Below, piece after piece: positions 53,601 to 64,000 of a stretch of 64,000 nucleotides of DNA (position 1 is its first letter; each line of letters starts with the position of its first letter). Source of the stretch: Asterias rubens (lineage: Eukaryota > Echinodermata > Asteroidea > Forcipulatida > Asteriidae). The notes beneath the pieces are model-generated. The model ran no database searches, was not told the origin of the DNA, and saw only the letters and a program-made list of their open reading frames with translations. The stretch spans positions 11,296,840-11,360,839 of the forward strand of contig NC_047067.1 in assembly GCF_902459465.1 (NCBI RefSeq). The letters run 5' to 3'. Position numbers and translations under genes: made by a program.

Positions 53601-56042
53601 TTATAATTATGACTATAAATCAGCATTACATTGACAAAAACAAATCTAATCTATGACCCTACTTTTATCATTGAACTGTTTTCATGTTATCATGCTTTAA
53701 AGGCATGGTGGACACCTTTTGTAATTGTCAACGACCAGTATTCTCACTTGGTGTCTCCCAACATATGCATAAAATAACTATTCTGTGAAAATTTGGCCTC
53801 GATTGGTCATCGAAGTTGCAAGAGAATAATGACAGGAAAAAACACCCTTGTTGCACAAATTTGTGTGCTTTCAGATACGCAAAATAAATGGCTTCAGGTT
53901 TAAGTCTTTTGATATTTGAGTGAAAAATTACATGTTTCTCAAAAACTACGTTACTTCAGAGAGAGCCGTTTCTCGCAATGTTTTATCCTATCAAGAGCTC
54001 TCCATTGCTCGTTCTCAAGTAAGTTTTTATGCTAAGAATTATTTTACAAATAATGTCCAGTGCCTTTAAAAAATATCATAAAATCAAAAGTTTGAATCGT
54101 AGCAGTGAAATATTTGCGTATGTGAGCAGATACTGGCTTCTTACTTTGGATTCTTTTTGAGGGGAGGTGTCACACATTGCCTGGCTATCTCCTCTGACTG
54201 TGATTTGAACATCTTGATGAAAATGGCGGGAAAATTGTTTCCAGTTTCTTCAATTCTGCAGAGAAAGAAACACACTTTGAATGGTCAAATCAATAAAATA
54301 CAACAAGTAGCTAAGCACAAAATTATCATGCTTACCAGATTAAGGTTACCAGCCAAAATATCTTGTCACATCTTATACTGGTATCAAGCTATTTTTGCTA
54401 AGCAGACACTTTTTCAGCAGTTATGGGTCTCGTTTAATATTGCAGGTTTACATCCTGCAACCGAGTGATTATTTTGATAACATGCTTAGAACCATTTTAA
54501 CCAGGGCTAAGGAGGCCATGTCCGCACTATTGTTCAAGAGCACCCGATCCAAACTGATTTTTCTGATCAGCCGAGTGTGGAGTCGAAACCCAGTCATGAC
54601 ACCTAACTATGACACCCTAACTTAAGCAAGGCACCTAACTATGATGCTTCGCCCTCGAATGGGACATAAAGCCATTAGTCGCGTTTGATGTGTAAAACGT
54701 GCTGAAGATCCCAGTGCACTTATCAAAAAGAGAAGGGGTTCGCCCCAGTGGTTCTGGTTTGATTTGATTGGTTGCATATTGTGCAACAGCACCGTGTAAA
54801 CCATGCTGCTACAATGTATGGTGCTACAATGTATGTAAAAGAAGTAGGTCTCATACTCAAACGTATCCCTACATATACCTTAAAGGGAAAATGGTGAATG
54901 TTGAAGCGCTAGATAAGAAGAAGCCCCATTATAATTATTGTTATAATAACTCACATAACAGGTTCCTCGGGGTAGTTGTCTGGTACGGTCAACTTGACCT
55001 TAAAGTAGTAATCAGACATCTTTATCGTGTAGATTATAACCCCTGCCTTCTGCTTGGTCTTAAACGTGTCTTGTTCCATGACAAGTTCTTTCTTGATGTA
55101 TGTCAGCTCATTGCTGCATGGTGTAAAGGGGTTATCATCGATGAATTGACGTATAAATTTCAGCATGTGCATTACCTGCAGAAAAATTTGCATATATAAG
55201 GCACACCATCAGTTATTTCACCTCAAAAACTAGTTTTCTCCAAACATACACATTAAAAAATCTGTGAAAATTGAACTGAATTGGTCATTGTAGATGCAAG
55301 AGAATAATGAAAGAAAAAACACCCACAAATTTGTGAGCTTTCAGAGCTAATTACCGTATTTTAATATGACTATGAATGAAAATTACCTTTATTTCTCAAA
55401 AACTATGTTTCTTTTATAGAGGGACCTGTTTCTCACAATCAACAGCTCTCCATTGCTCTTTACCAAGTAATGTTTTATACTAACAATTATTTTGAGTAAT
55501 TACCAATAGTGTCCATCAGTGCCTTTAACTTGAAACTGGGATGTAAACAAATTGGACAAAACTATACTGAAAGTGTGCTGAGATTTTCTTTTGTCCAAAG
55601 CAACTCAAAAAATAAAGATGGTCTCGGGGTATACCTGTTGCTGTCCTAGTATCTTCTTGGCTTCCTCATCACATATCCTGGCAAGTCCTTCACATAGCTT
55701 CTCCGGAATGGTCTTACTCTTTATCTCGACCACGATGACGGTATTGGGGTAACCTTCAGAAAACTGGAGACAAGCCTCTAACTTCTTGAATTCAGTTCTC
55801 CTAAGAATAAAACAAAAAAATGTTAAACATGATTTCCAATATCTGATAATAACTAGCTCTTTACATAGCGCATTTTACGGGCCTGCCAGTAAAAATGTTG
55901 AGCCCTGAAGTTAAGTGATCCCTTACGTCATTCTGATTCTAACTGAGACCGGATGACAGGCGATGATTTCAGATCCTTGTATCTCTTGTAGACACCTCTT
56001 TTTCACGTCCGCAAGCTCCTCTTTGATGAACGCTGACGTCAT
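50678..56042 (-). CDS. RWD-like and RING-H2 protein, probable E3 ubiquitin ligase (complete, 7 coding exons)
   Basis: Exons on the minus strand: 56042-55927, 55800-55635, 55175-54955, 54255-54145, 53490-53361, 51940-51832, 50817-50678; GT/AG borders, 993 nt, 330 aa. Two regions resemble the RWD fold: ~1-100 (QFSEGYPNTVIVVEIKSKTI at 51-70) and ~110-195 (FKVKLTVPDNYPEEPV at 152-167, a YPxxxP-type core). A RING-H2 finger follows with C235, C238, C265, H267, H270, C273, C289 and C292, the canonical C-x2-C, C-x-H-x2-H-x2-C, C-x2-C order. The C-terminus ends RELEEVTDFLQ. RING fingers of this type recruit E2 enzymes. RWD-RING pairing is known from FANCL, RNF14 and RNF25, but I cannot give this one a name. 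The Met at 56,042 lies 15 bases inside an exon with an acceptor at 56,057, so a 5'UTR exon lies upstream. Confidence 0.85.
50910..51318. repeat. Foldback MITE family F, copy 2
   Basis: Lies in the last intron of the RWD-RING gene. Inverted ends as in copy 1. The centre ggccatttatgggagtcaaa-type arms form a fresh palindrome (gactcccataaatggccgac). Confidence 0.9.
52190..52262 (-). repeat. tRNA-derived SINE head, minus strand
   Basis: Minus-strand text ggtggtctagtggcaagaca followed by a worn B-box region; same family as 7.04 kb. Confidence 0.45.
52263..52858. other. RWD-RING gene intron, no feature
   Basis: I see no repeat or gene; a tgacgtca word occurs near 52,533. Confidence 0.4.
52859..53221. 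repeat. Foldback MITE family A, copy 13 (variant centre)
   Basis: Same variant as copy 1 (actaaaagacttctagctgg and aagtcttttattat). Ends are worn (taaggtacaccattgg). Confidence 0.75.
53695..54069. repeat. Foldback MITE family A, copy 14
   Basis: Ends intact (tttaaaggcatggtggacac; tgtccagtgcctttaaa). The centre (aatggcttcaggtttaagtc) is no longer a good palindrome. Confidence 0.75.
54500..54890 (+). repeat. tRNA-derived SINE, plus strand
   Basis: Head tail-piece gagtcgaaacccagtcatga, then gggacataaagccattagtc, gttcgccccagtggttctgg and tgtaaaagaagtaggtctca, the same order (reversed strand) as at 37.83-38.20 kb. Lies between exons 3 and 4 of the minus-strand gene. Confidence 0.6.
55197..55529. 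repeat. Family A MITE, copy 15 (diverged)
   Basis: Recognised by ctgtgaaaattgaactgaat, gagctttcag and the right end attaccaatagtgtccatca; central hairpin lost. Confidence 0.65.
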
Positions 56043-56056
56043 GATTATCAAGATGC

Positions 56057-56840
56057 CTGCAATATAATAATAATAATAGTAGACCTAACGGTTATATTAA
56101 AAGCAAAACTGGCTATTCATTTGGATGACTCGTTGGAATGGAATAGTCCTAAATCTTAGAGTATGTCAACTGCGGTAGTACACTACTTCGTCGTAAGAAC
56201 AACAGATGTCCAACAAAATTTTAATTAAAAGGAGAACAGCAGCCCAATTACTGGGTGGGTCTTATTTGACACAACCACCAGAAGCAGGAGTTGAAAAGTT
56301 GAATTTGGTGCTTTCGCCACGACACGAAACGCTACTTCTGTACTTGTTTTAAGAATAATCGCCCCCATCATCATGCTCATCATCCCATGCAATTCACAGA
56401 CACTCCTCTCCCCCTAAAAACTGATCACTGTAACATTTATAAAAATAAAAAAATTAAAACTGACATTGAAATTGCATCATGAATGCACCGAACAGAAACC
56501 CCCCCCCCCCCACCACCACCAGCATCCCTTCATTTACTACAAACTCCTCCCGTCCGCACTAATAAATGACAAATACTTTCTTTTCTCCATGTCTAGTCCA
56601 TGTTTCACTTTATCTGTTTATGGACCTAAGTCCATCATACAAATAAAGTTACTACTGTAATGCTCTACATGATGATATTAAAAAAAAAAATGAATTCTTT
56701 ACATTTGGTACTTACAGTAATTTGACAGCTACCACCCAGAGAAAATAAACAAAAAAACAGACCGTAAGGTTCGTCGGCACTTTCTGTTTTATCTTTTCTC
56801 ACACACATGTAATGAGTCGGGTAACCGTATTATTCTACTT
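56057..56840. other. Region upstream of the RWD-RING coding start
   Basis: Contains an intron of the minus-strand gene and low-complexity C and A runs (56,498-56,510; 56,677-56,690). No coding sequence is seen. Confidence 0.4.
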
Positions 56841-57120
56841 CCCACGATACCGTTGTAACTTTTTCTAAAAATGGTGAAGGGACGTCTGGGTTTAAGTCTG
56901 CATGTGAGCGATGAAGAGCGCCCTCAACAATTTACTTTGCATCATGAAATCATCATCACACAAGAAGTACAGCTTTGATTGTTGACGTCGAAAAGTCTGT
57001 GATCCTGGGAATTTTCCAGAAAGGTAAAGAACATTCATGAAGTTGTTTAGATAAACGTTAAGATCATCAACGAGCTGCAGAATTGTGCACCATTCTTAGG
57101 TGCATCTGAGGGTAAGCTCG
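56840..57120. promoter_or_regulatory. Candidate divergent promoter, RWD-RING / TCP11-like
   Basis: The two genes run away from each other across this interval. It holds a CRE-like tgacgtcg (56,983-56,990) and two possible plus-strand splice donors, aaag|gtaaag ending at 57,023 and gagg|gtaagc ending at 57,111, that could end an untranslated first exon of the TCP11-like gene. No transcript evidence is available. Confidence 0.3.
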
Positions 57121-57599
57121 GTTGTAACTTTCGATTTGCAAAACTGGGGTGAAGTTTACAACCAAAATTCACTAGTGAGACAGGAAACTGGATTGAATGA
57201 AAGTAAGAAGTGCTTCTTTGTTTACATTGTTCTGCATTGTGTGTACGTTCGGTCTGTACACACGGGTGAATGTTGTTGTTAATAAATGGGATAGAAAGTG
57301 TACAATTTAATGAGGCAATCGTTTCTAATTTATCGAAGTGTTGGTTGGGAAAAATTGGGCATTCTTTTTAACTTTTCCATATCTCATGCCACCACTTTTC
57401 ACCCTGTTCCACCCCAAAACTAAAAAGCATGTGAAAAGGAATCTCAATCATGTGAGTGATTAGATAGATACTAAAATTTCATTAACAAAATCATAGCGAA
57501 TGAAAAGGTGGTGGCAAGATCAGAAAGTTCTTCCTCAAAAGGATACCATTATATATTTTTTATAGCGAATGAACTATGTTGGCAGGATCTGGAACTTGT

Positions 57600-57965
57600 G
57601 TAGAATAATAATAATAATAAAGCGGACATTTATATTGCGCAGTTACCTATAATATACAAATATACTCTACTGCGCATTACAAGGAATACAAAAAATGCAG
57701 AGAAAAAATGAAAAAAACAAGTACACAAACAGAGCAAGAATGAATTAAATGGGTGAAGTAAATAAATTAAGAAGACTGTCTAAAATGCAAGGTGGGAGAT
57801 TGTTCCACAGATTTGGAGTGGCGTATAGAAATGCCAGATCACTTAAAAATGTAGGCATAGATTTCCCAGATGAGTGAGATAACAATGTGGGATCTTGAGA
57901 ACTCCTGAGACGGTAGGTTGATTGAGACTGAGAGAGGGATTTAATGGTTATGAGTTCTTGCATGT
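57600..57965 (-). pseudogene. LINE 3' end, minus strand
   Basis: Minus-strand open stretch reads TYRLRSSQDPTLLSHSSGKS and FLYATPNLWNNLPPCILDS, the usual C-terminal pattern of CR1/L2-type ORFs, then a short UTR ending in a (tta)n tract at 57,606-57,621. 5'-truncated. Confidence 0.65.
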
Positions 57966-58410
57966 TGAACTGATAAAGATATTTTGACTTCTGATTCGAA
58001 ACATCAAATTATTAAATTTATACTGATTGTTGCAACATCATGTCTTTATAAAATATTTTTTGAATTTGTTATTTGTATAAGTGGCTGATAGCCCTCCATC
58101 TCCTACTCATAGAACTATGAGGTTCCTTCCGATATCAGCGGAGTAACCATCTAGGATCTTCAGTCTGCGACCGACTGTCAGGAGAATGGAGGGTTATGAT
58201 TATCTCTCTCAACTATTGTAATATTTGTGTACTTACAGACATTTAAAATCTGCACAATGTAAAGGGACAGTAACATAACTGTTGAAATGACTTTGTTGCA
58301 TTCAAGCAATGCTAAGTACAGACGTTAAAAATATCTTTCATGTTATTTTTCACAGACCACTGCAAAGAAGATAAATTGATCTACAAACTCGTTGCCAAAT
58401 CTTCAATACA

Positions 58411-61400
58411 ATGCCTATTGATGATAAGGAGGACAACGCTAAGCTTGGAAGTGAAGATGAGAGTAAGGATGCTCCTGGGGCCAGTAGCTCAGCTGAGGGA
58501 GAACATCCTTTAGACTCCTCTGGAGAAGGAGATATGATCAGAAAGAAACCCAGAGTGAATAGCCCACGAGGAAACAGCCCAATCGGTAAGGCATCCATCA
58601 AACTGTAAAGACAAGGCGTGGAATGTCACAGAGCCAAGGAGGCCATGGCCTCTGTTGCCCCTGGTCTTGGCCTTTGTGTCCCTTCAAAAGGTTCCAATAG
58701 ACTTTTAGAGTTTTCAATGGAAGTGCCCTTTGCAAAATGAAACTGACCTTGCCCTCTCAAAGATGAAATTACAGGCCTGAGTAAAAATCATGACTCGCCA
58801 CTTTGCTTCAAGCTCATGTGATTGCAACAAAAAGTTCACTCAAAAAGGTCTTAAATTAGAACCCTAGAAGAAACAACCTGTGAGAAAAAAGCCCCATATG
58901 TAAGGCACTATCAAACTATAAAGACCATGAACTTGAGGCAAAGTGGCAAATCACCACTTTACTTCCAGTTCATTCGATGGCAACGAAAAACTTTATAAAA
59001 TAATTGAATAGGTCTTTCAGGTAAAACCCTAGAGGAAACAGCCTTGATTAGGCAGCAATCAAATTATACTGTATATATATGGGTACCGGTCAACTCAATC
59101 CCAAGCCAACTCGGTCCCAGTTAACTCGGTCCTAAGTCAACTCGGTCGTGAGTCAACTCAGTCCCAAGTCAACTAGGTCCCAATTCAACTCGGTCCCAAG
59201 TCAACTCGGTTCCAAGACAGGGAAGTTTGCACGGGCCCGGGCGCGGGGAGGGACCGCAACCCAAGTTATTTGAACAATATTACATTCGTTTTTTATTTTC
59301 GACCAAACATTAATTTTCTTAGTTTTAGTTTTCTAATTAGTAGATTTTTGAAACTATTTATTATTCTTACAAGTTGGTTTGAAAGATTTCTTCATAATTT
59401 CACCAAACATTAATTCCTTTATTTTTATTTTTTAATAATTATTTAATTTGTACTGTTTTTATATTATTTAATTTTAAATGTAAGTTACTGGAAAAGAAAT
59501 CGAAGAGGATTCAATTATTAATGTTTGTCAATTATTAATGAATTGTTGAGAGCCATACAGAAAACAATACTCTGGTTGAAAGCAAAGAGACATTTGAACA
59601 AATTTTTTTTAGTTGAAATTTATTGGCCAACACAATCGGTAATTTTCAATCGGTAATTTTCAATGTTGAATATAAAAACAAATGGGTCGCTATTGAAGGA
59701 ATCAAATATTATACCCCGAACATCGGTGCACACTTATCCCGTTTCATGTACAAAGTCAAAGGACATATTTTTTTTCCAATTCAAAGAAAACATACAATTA
59801 CTTGGGACCGAGTTGACTTTGGACCGAGTTGACTTTGGACCGAGTTGACTTAGGACCGAGTTGACTTGGGACCGAGTTGACTGGGACCGAGTTGACTTGG
59901 GACCGAGTTGACTGGGACCGAGTTGACTTGGGACCGAGTTGACTGGGACCGAGTTGACTGGGACCGAGTTGACTTGGGACCGAGTTGACTGGGACCGAGT
60001 TGACTTGGGACCGAGTTGACTGGGACCGAGTTGACTTTGGACCGAGTTGACTCATAAGCATGTATATGACCATCAACTTGACGCAAAGTAGCGAATCACC
60101 ACTTAGCCTCAAGTTCATGTAATGTAAAAAAAGTTCTAAACTTCATTCAAAAAGGTCTCAAATAAAAATGCTCAAAGAAACAGCCCTTGAGGAAGTCCTA
60201 AAGAAAAACCCTTGTTGATTTGTTTGTTAATATTGTTTTATTTTCATACATTTCATTGTTAAACTTGAACTTTTCAGACATATTTTAAACAATAGACTCT
60301 ATATTAAGACTGAAAAGTATCAAATAATAAAACCACAAAGTAAAGAAACTGACTGGATAAATTTACCCAATCAGTTTCATTCCCCTGTGATTTGTTATGT
60401 GATATCTGAAATAAAAAGGTGCACAACTCAGTTGTTTGCAAGACACTCTGCAAAGAAGCCAAACTCAAAAATATATAATTTTGTGCAGCAATGTCTTGCA
60501 CATGGTTTTTCCCACTGTGGAAAAGTATGAAAAAAAAACATTGCCACATACATTATAATGCTGTTTTCACAAATCGATGTTTTTGAACCTGTTACATATA
60601 TATGCTAATGTTTCACTGTCATTTTTGGTTTTCATGACTTTAAACAGTGTTTTAATATTCCATGGTAGCCTCTCCACACAAGCATGCAACATTTGAAGAG
60701 TTGCTGAGAGCATCGGGACTCGTAACCAACATGGCTCTTGCTCATGAGATTGTAGTGGATGGTAACTTTAAGCTCAAACCAAAAGACCTGCCTGAGAACT
60801 CGTAAGTATAGATCATCATTTATTCATTTACTGACTATTCTGGTTGTAAAGCTAAAGAATGTATTTCTTTACTATTATTTTGACACTGCTTCATGCCCAG
60901 CAGAGATCCAATTTCATGGAGCAAAAAGTAGTTAACAACACAACAGTTTACCGGTGCAGTCCTCAGTTCAGCCCATGCTCTATGAAACAAATCTGCTAAG
61001 TAAGAAAAAAAACTAATTTGCTATTAAATCTTGGTTTGTTTGGTAAACCAACAAGACCAACCATCCCAAACCCTGTTTGTATACTTGTTTAAAAGTGTTT
61101 TGTTTTTGTCAAACACATCTTTGCAGCATTGAGAAACAGTGTCGTGATATAGTGCACAAGGCATTCTGGGATACCCTGAGACAGCAACTTGAGGATGACC
61201 CGCCGACTTACGACCATTCCATTACACTACTGGGGGAGGTCAAAGAGGTTGGTACACAAACTTAATCACAAGCTGATTCTAAAGCCACTCTAAGTTTTCT
61301 ATCATGTATCATAATTTGAGGTAATATTTGGTAAACTCTAACAAACTTGTTGTTTTTGTCATCTTAACATTGTGGTTGTGTCAATGGAACAACCTCCGTA

Positions 61401-63689
61401 GCTGTACATTCAGCCATTTAGTCTTTTTGAGATATGGTGGACATTTAAAGGCAGTGGACACTATTGGTAACTGTCAAAGACTAGCCTTCACAGTTGGTGT
61501 ATCTCAACATATGCATAAAATAACAAACCCGTGAAAATTGGAGCTCAATCGGTCATCAAACTTGCGAGATAATAATGAAAGAAAAAACACCCTTGTCGCA
61601 CGAAGTTGTGTGCGTTTAGATGGTTGATTTCGAGACCTCACGTTCTAAATCTGAGGTGTCGAAATCAAATTCGTAGAAAATTACTTCTTTCTCGAAAACT
61701 ACGGCACTTCAGAGGGTGCCGTTTCTCACAATGTTTTAGAACATCAACCTCTCCCCATTACTCGTCACCAAGAAAGGTTTGATGCTAATAATTATTTTGA
61801 GTAATTACCAATAGTGTCCACTGCCTTTAAGAGTGCACCGTTTGGTTTTGTACCATTGTAACACAACCTAATAAAGAGTAGTGTTATGTCCACCATTCCT
61901 CAAAAAGACTTATGGAGGTAGCACTTCAAGCCAGGCTTCGAATTGATGGTACCCAAGCCTACATTCGTATGGACTGTGAAAGGGGTAACCCTGTGCCAGC
62001 CCTAGGAGTAGGTGGCAGCAACGGCCTCTGGAAGATATAGTTGTAGCCCACACCTTGAAGTGGCCTTCAGGCCTTGTGTGTCAGGCGACTTGCATAAAAA
62101 ATAAAAAAAAAGTACTTGGTAGTAATAATAAATAATAATAATATTGAACATTTCTAGTTCACCGTGTCGGTCAAGGATGATGGTGCAGAAACAAAAACTC
62201 TAAATACACAGACAATCAAAAGCCGAAAGCTTTGAACATCCTGGCGCAGAAACAAAAACTCTAAATACACAGACAATCAAAAGCCGAAAGCTTTGATCTC
62301 CGAAACAGATGTTGAGAAGTGTTTCAAATTGAGAACAAGTTTCTGCTGGTCTGAGTTGAAGCTGTGGGAAGCTATTCCAAAGAGATGGCCCCAACATGTT
62401 AAAAACAAAGATCACCCTGAGTGCCTCGGATCCAACCAAGCATGGGCATGTTGACAATAGTAGTATGCAAAACACCCCAGTGTGACCTTGTTGATAATTG
62501 GTTGTCAGGAATAGTTACCACTTGATCCAGAAAGATTGACCTCTTTTGTTGATACTTCAGAGTTAGGAATTGAAGCATGACATGTGCCAGATTTTATAAA
62601 GCTGCTTTAAAGGCTGTGGACACTATGGGTAATTACTAAAAATAATGTTTAGCATAAAAACTTACTTGGCAACGAGTAATGAACAGCTGTTGACAGTATA
62701 ACACATTATGAGAAACGGCTCCCTCTGAAGTAAAGTAGTTTTTGAGAAAGAAGTAATTTTTCACGAATTTGATTTAGAGACCTCAGAATTAGATTTTGAG
62801 GTCTCGAAATCAAGCATCTGAAAGCACACAACTTCGTGTGACACAACTTCATCACCCTGGGGAAGCGTTACAACAATATATAAATTCTACAAATTGCAGT
62901 TTACATTACGACCGACTAGTTAGCAGAAGCCTCAATGTTAAAGCCATTGGACACTTTCGCTAACAGTATTGTCCAAAAGCCCACACTTCGTGTATCACAA
63001 CTTTTATAAAATAACAAACTTGTGAAAATTTAGGCTCAGTTGGTCATCGGAGTTGGGAGAAAACAACGGGAAAACCCACACTTGTTTCCGCACAATTCGC
63101 CGTGTCATGATATGTGTTTAAAATTAAATCCGTAATTCTCAATATCGAGAATTGATAATCGTTTTAATGTTTTCTCAAAAAGTAAAGCATTTCATGGAAT
63201 ACTATTTCAAGAGAAGTCTTTCACCATTACCTTCTGTAAATCCTGTAAGTTATTTGTAAATCTGTGAACTTTCTTTTTTTCTGTTCCGAAAGTGTATAAT
63301 ATTGCTCTAAAACCCTAAACAAATTATTTTGAACATTGATTTCTTTTAACTTAGCAGAAAAATAATACTTGGCTGAGCCATGTAAATACCTTTTTCTTGA
63401 GAGGTCATAAAAAAAATTAATTTGTCTTGTTCCGATAAAATACTAAAATATTATTTTTATTATTTTAGCTCCTTGTCTCCATCCTCCTGCCTCATCACGA
63501 CCGCCTCCGAACTCAGATAGAAGAGGGCATCGACTTGCCCCTCATCCAGCAGCAAGCTGAGCATGGCATCTTAGATGTGCATCACTACGGAAACTTCATT
63601 ATCAATACCATGGCAAATCTGTGTGCTCCGGTCAGGGATGAGGAGATTGCAAAGCTCAAGGAAATATCAGATGTCGTTCCACTCTTTAG
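58411..63689 (+). CDS. TCP11L1: TCP11-like protein (TCP11L1/L2 type), 5' part; continues past the window
   Basis: Coding exons 58411-58585, 60669-60801, 61127-61247 and 63469-63689 join in phase to 216 codons and two bases; exon 4 ends in a good donor and the rest lies beyond 64,000. Residues 1-60 are acidic, Ser-rich and poorly conserved. From ~67 the TCP11 domain begins ([10 protein letters not shown]), followed by the family signature [19 protein letters not shown], then [20 protein letters not shown] and [20 protein letters not shown], close to vertebrate TCP11L1. TCP11 itself acts in sperm; the L1 and L2 paralogues are poorly understood. An acceptor at 58,355 shows an upstream untranslated exon. 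The third exon has a weak donor (gttggt). L1 versus L2 cannot be settled from half the protein. Confidence 0.88.
59095..60055. repeat. Foldback element with inverted 15-16 bp tandem-repeat ends (TCP11-like intron 1)
   Basis: The left array (59,095-59,217) has about eight units of the type tcccaagtcaactcgg. The right array (59,807-60,051) has about sixteen units of the complement, gaccgagttgacttgg. Between them lie ~590 bases, AT-rich except for a G/C-rich block near 59,225-59,265. No transposase is seen. Confidence 0.85.
60341..60425 (-). repeat. SINE body fragment
   Basis: Contains aaatttacccaatcagtttc and gatatctgaaataaaaa, as in the body of the SINE at 25.4-25.7 kb. Confidence 0.5.
61445..61830. 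repeat. Foldback MITE family A, copy 16
   Basis: Full-length copy in TCP11-like intron 3 with intact ends (tttaaaggcagtggacac; gtgtccactgcctttaa). Confidence 0.85.
62127..62475 (-). pseudogene. LINE 3' end, minus strand, with an internal ~61 bp direct duplication
   Basis: Minus-strand open stretch has [20 protein letters not shown] and FETLLNICF, a CR1/L2-like C-terminus, then a (tta)n tail near 62,127-62,150. The 61 bases containing gcagaaacaaaaactctaaa ... gccgaaagctttga occur twice in a row (~62,188-62,299). Confidence 0.6.
62605..62845. repeat. Family A MITE, copy 17 (right part lost)
   Basis: Starts tttaaaggctgtggacacta, keeps the centre (gagacctcagaatt / ttgaggtctcgaaatc) and stops after cacacaacttcgtgtgac. 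Confidence 0.75.
62938..63311. repeat. Foldback MITE family B, copy 4
   Basis: Left end ttaaagccattggacacttt is intact; the right end is worn (gaaagtgtataatattgctc). The centre is ttctcaatatcgagaatt. Confidence 0.8.
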
Positions 63690-63715
63690 GTAAATGTCTT
63701 CAAGCATCTTTACCC

Positions 63716-64000
63716 GGGCCGTTTCAGACAGGCGCGCTGAACCAAATAGATTTAGTTAGGATTGACTCTAAGGACTACCCAAATAATCAGTGGTTTCAGA
63801 CAGGCGAACTTTACGTAACATTTACATTGTCTCTTAGTCTCTACCTATGACAGGATCGACGTCTGAAACCAAGGTGCTCCAGAGGTCAGTCGGTATGACT
63901 GCAACAGTCAACCTTTCAACTTCTAGCGAGTCCAGTCGCTCCTAACTGTTTCAGACATCAAAATTTTCATGTACTTTACGCACAAGCCAACAATCCCCCC
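63716..64000. repeat. Dispersed repeat family I, copy 2 (runs off the edge)
   Basis: Repeats the order of words seen at 6,446-6,726: tttcagacaggcg twice, cgtctgaaaccaaggtgctc, actgcaacagtcaac. Confidence 0.6.

Noticed and set aside
59798..60118. Minus-strand ORFs made of [14 protein letters not shown] repeats
   Set aside because: Translation of the 15-16 bp array; open only because the unit has no stop.
4641..62845. CRISPR array from the recurring palindromic repeats
   Set aside because: Copies are dispersed over tens of kilobases in a eukaryotic genome, with no regular repeat-spacer spacing.

Overview
The window is animal nuclear DNA with intron-rich, unclustered genes. It is AT-rich and dense in short palindromic (foldback) repeats and tRNA-derived SINEs. 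The predicted proteins resemble deuterostome orthologues, and the repeat style suggests an echinoderm, most likely a sea star. That assignment is inference from gene similarity and repeat style; no species marker was seen.

Layout. (1) 1-2.9 kb: upstream intergenic DNA. (2) 2,963-27,450 (+): a complete BBS9 (PTHB1) gene, a BBSome subunit; 22 coding exons join in phase to 996 codons plus stop. (3) 27.5-33.4 kb: intergenic DNA, mostly foldback elements. (4) 33,521-35,371 (+): a small three-exon gene whose N-terminal ~100 residues carry the Cys/His pattern of the non-core N-terminus of the RAG1 recombinase, with no recombinase core in the window. This is the most unusual coding locus here. (5) 37,673-48,231 (+): a complete PWP1 gene, a WD40 ribosome-biogenesis factor; 12 exons, 515 codons plus stop. 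(6) 56,042-50,678 (-): a complete seven-exon gene for a 330-residue protein with RWD-like regions and a RING-H2 finger, probably an E3 ubiquitin ligase. It converges with PWP1 and diverges from the next gene. (7) 58,411 to the right edge (+): the 5' part of a TCP11-like gene (TCP11L1/L2 type).

The genes do not form a pathway; BBS9 (cilia), PWP1 (nucleolus), the RING protein (ubiquitin) and TCP11-like are ordinary animal neighbours. Introns and intergenic DNA hold at least nine foldback/MITE families, several tRNA-derived SINE families, 5'-truncated LINE ends, and tandem arrays. Notable rearrangements: an inverted copy of the BBS9 intron 21/exon 22 boundary inside BBS9 intron 20; partial duplicates of the PWP1 exon 4 end in intron 4; a 23-bp minisatellite grown inside one copy of a dispersed repeat; and a foldback element with ends made of inverted 15-16 bp tandem repeats in the TCP11-like intron 1. 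All exon coordinates were worked out by hand from splice signals, reading phase and remembered orthologues; no alignment was run.
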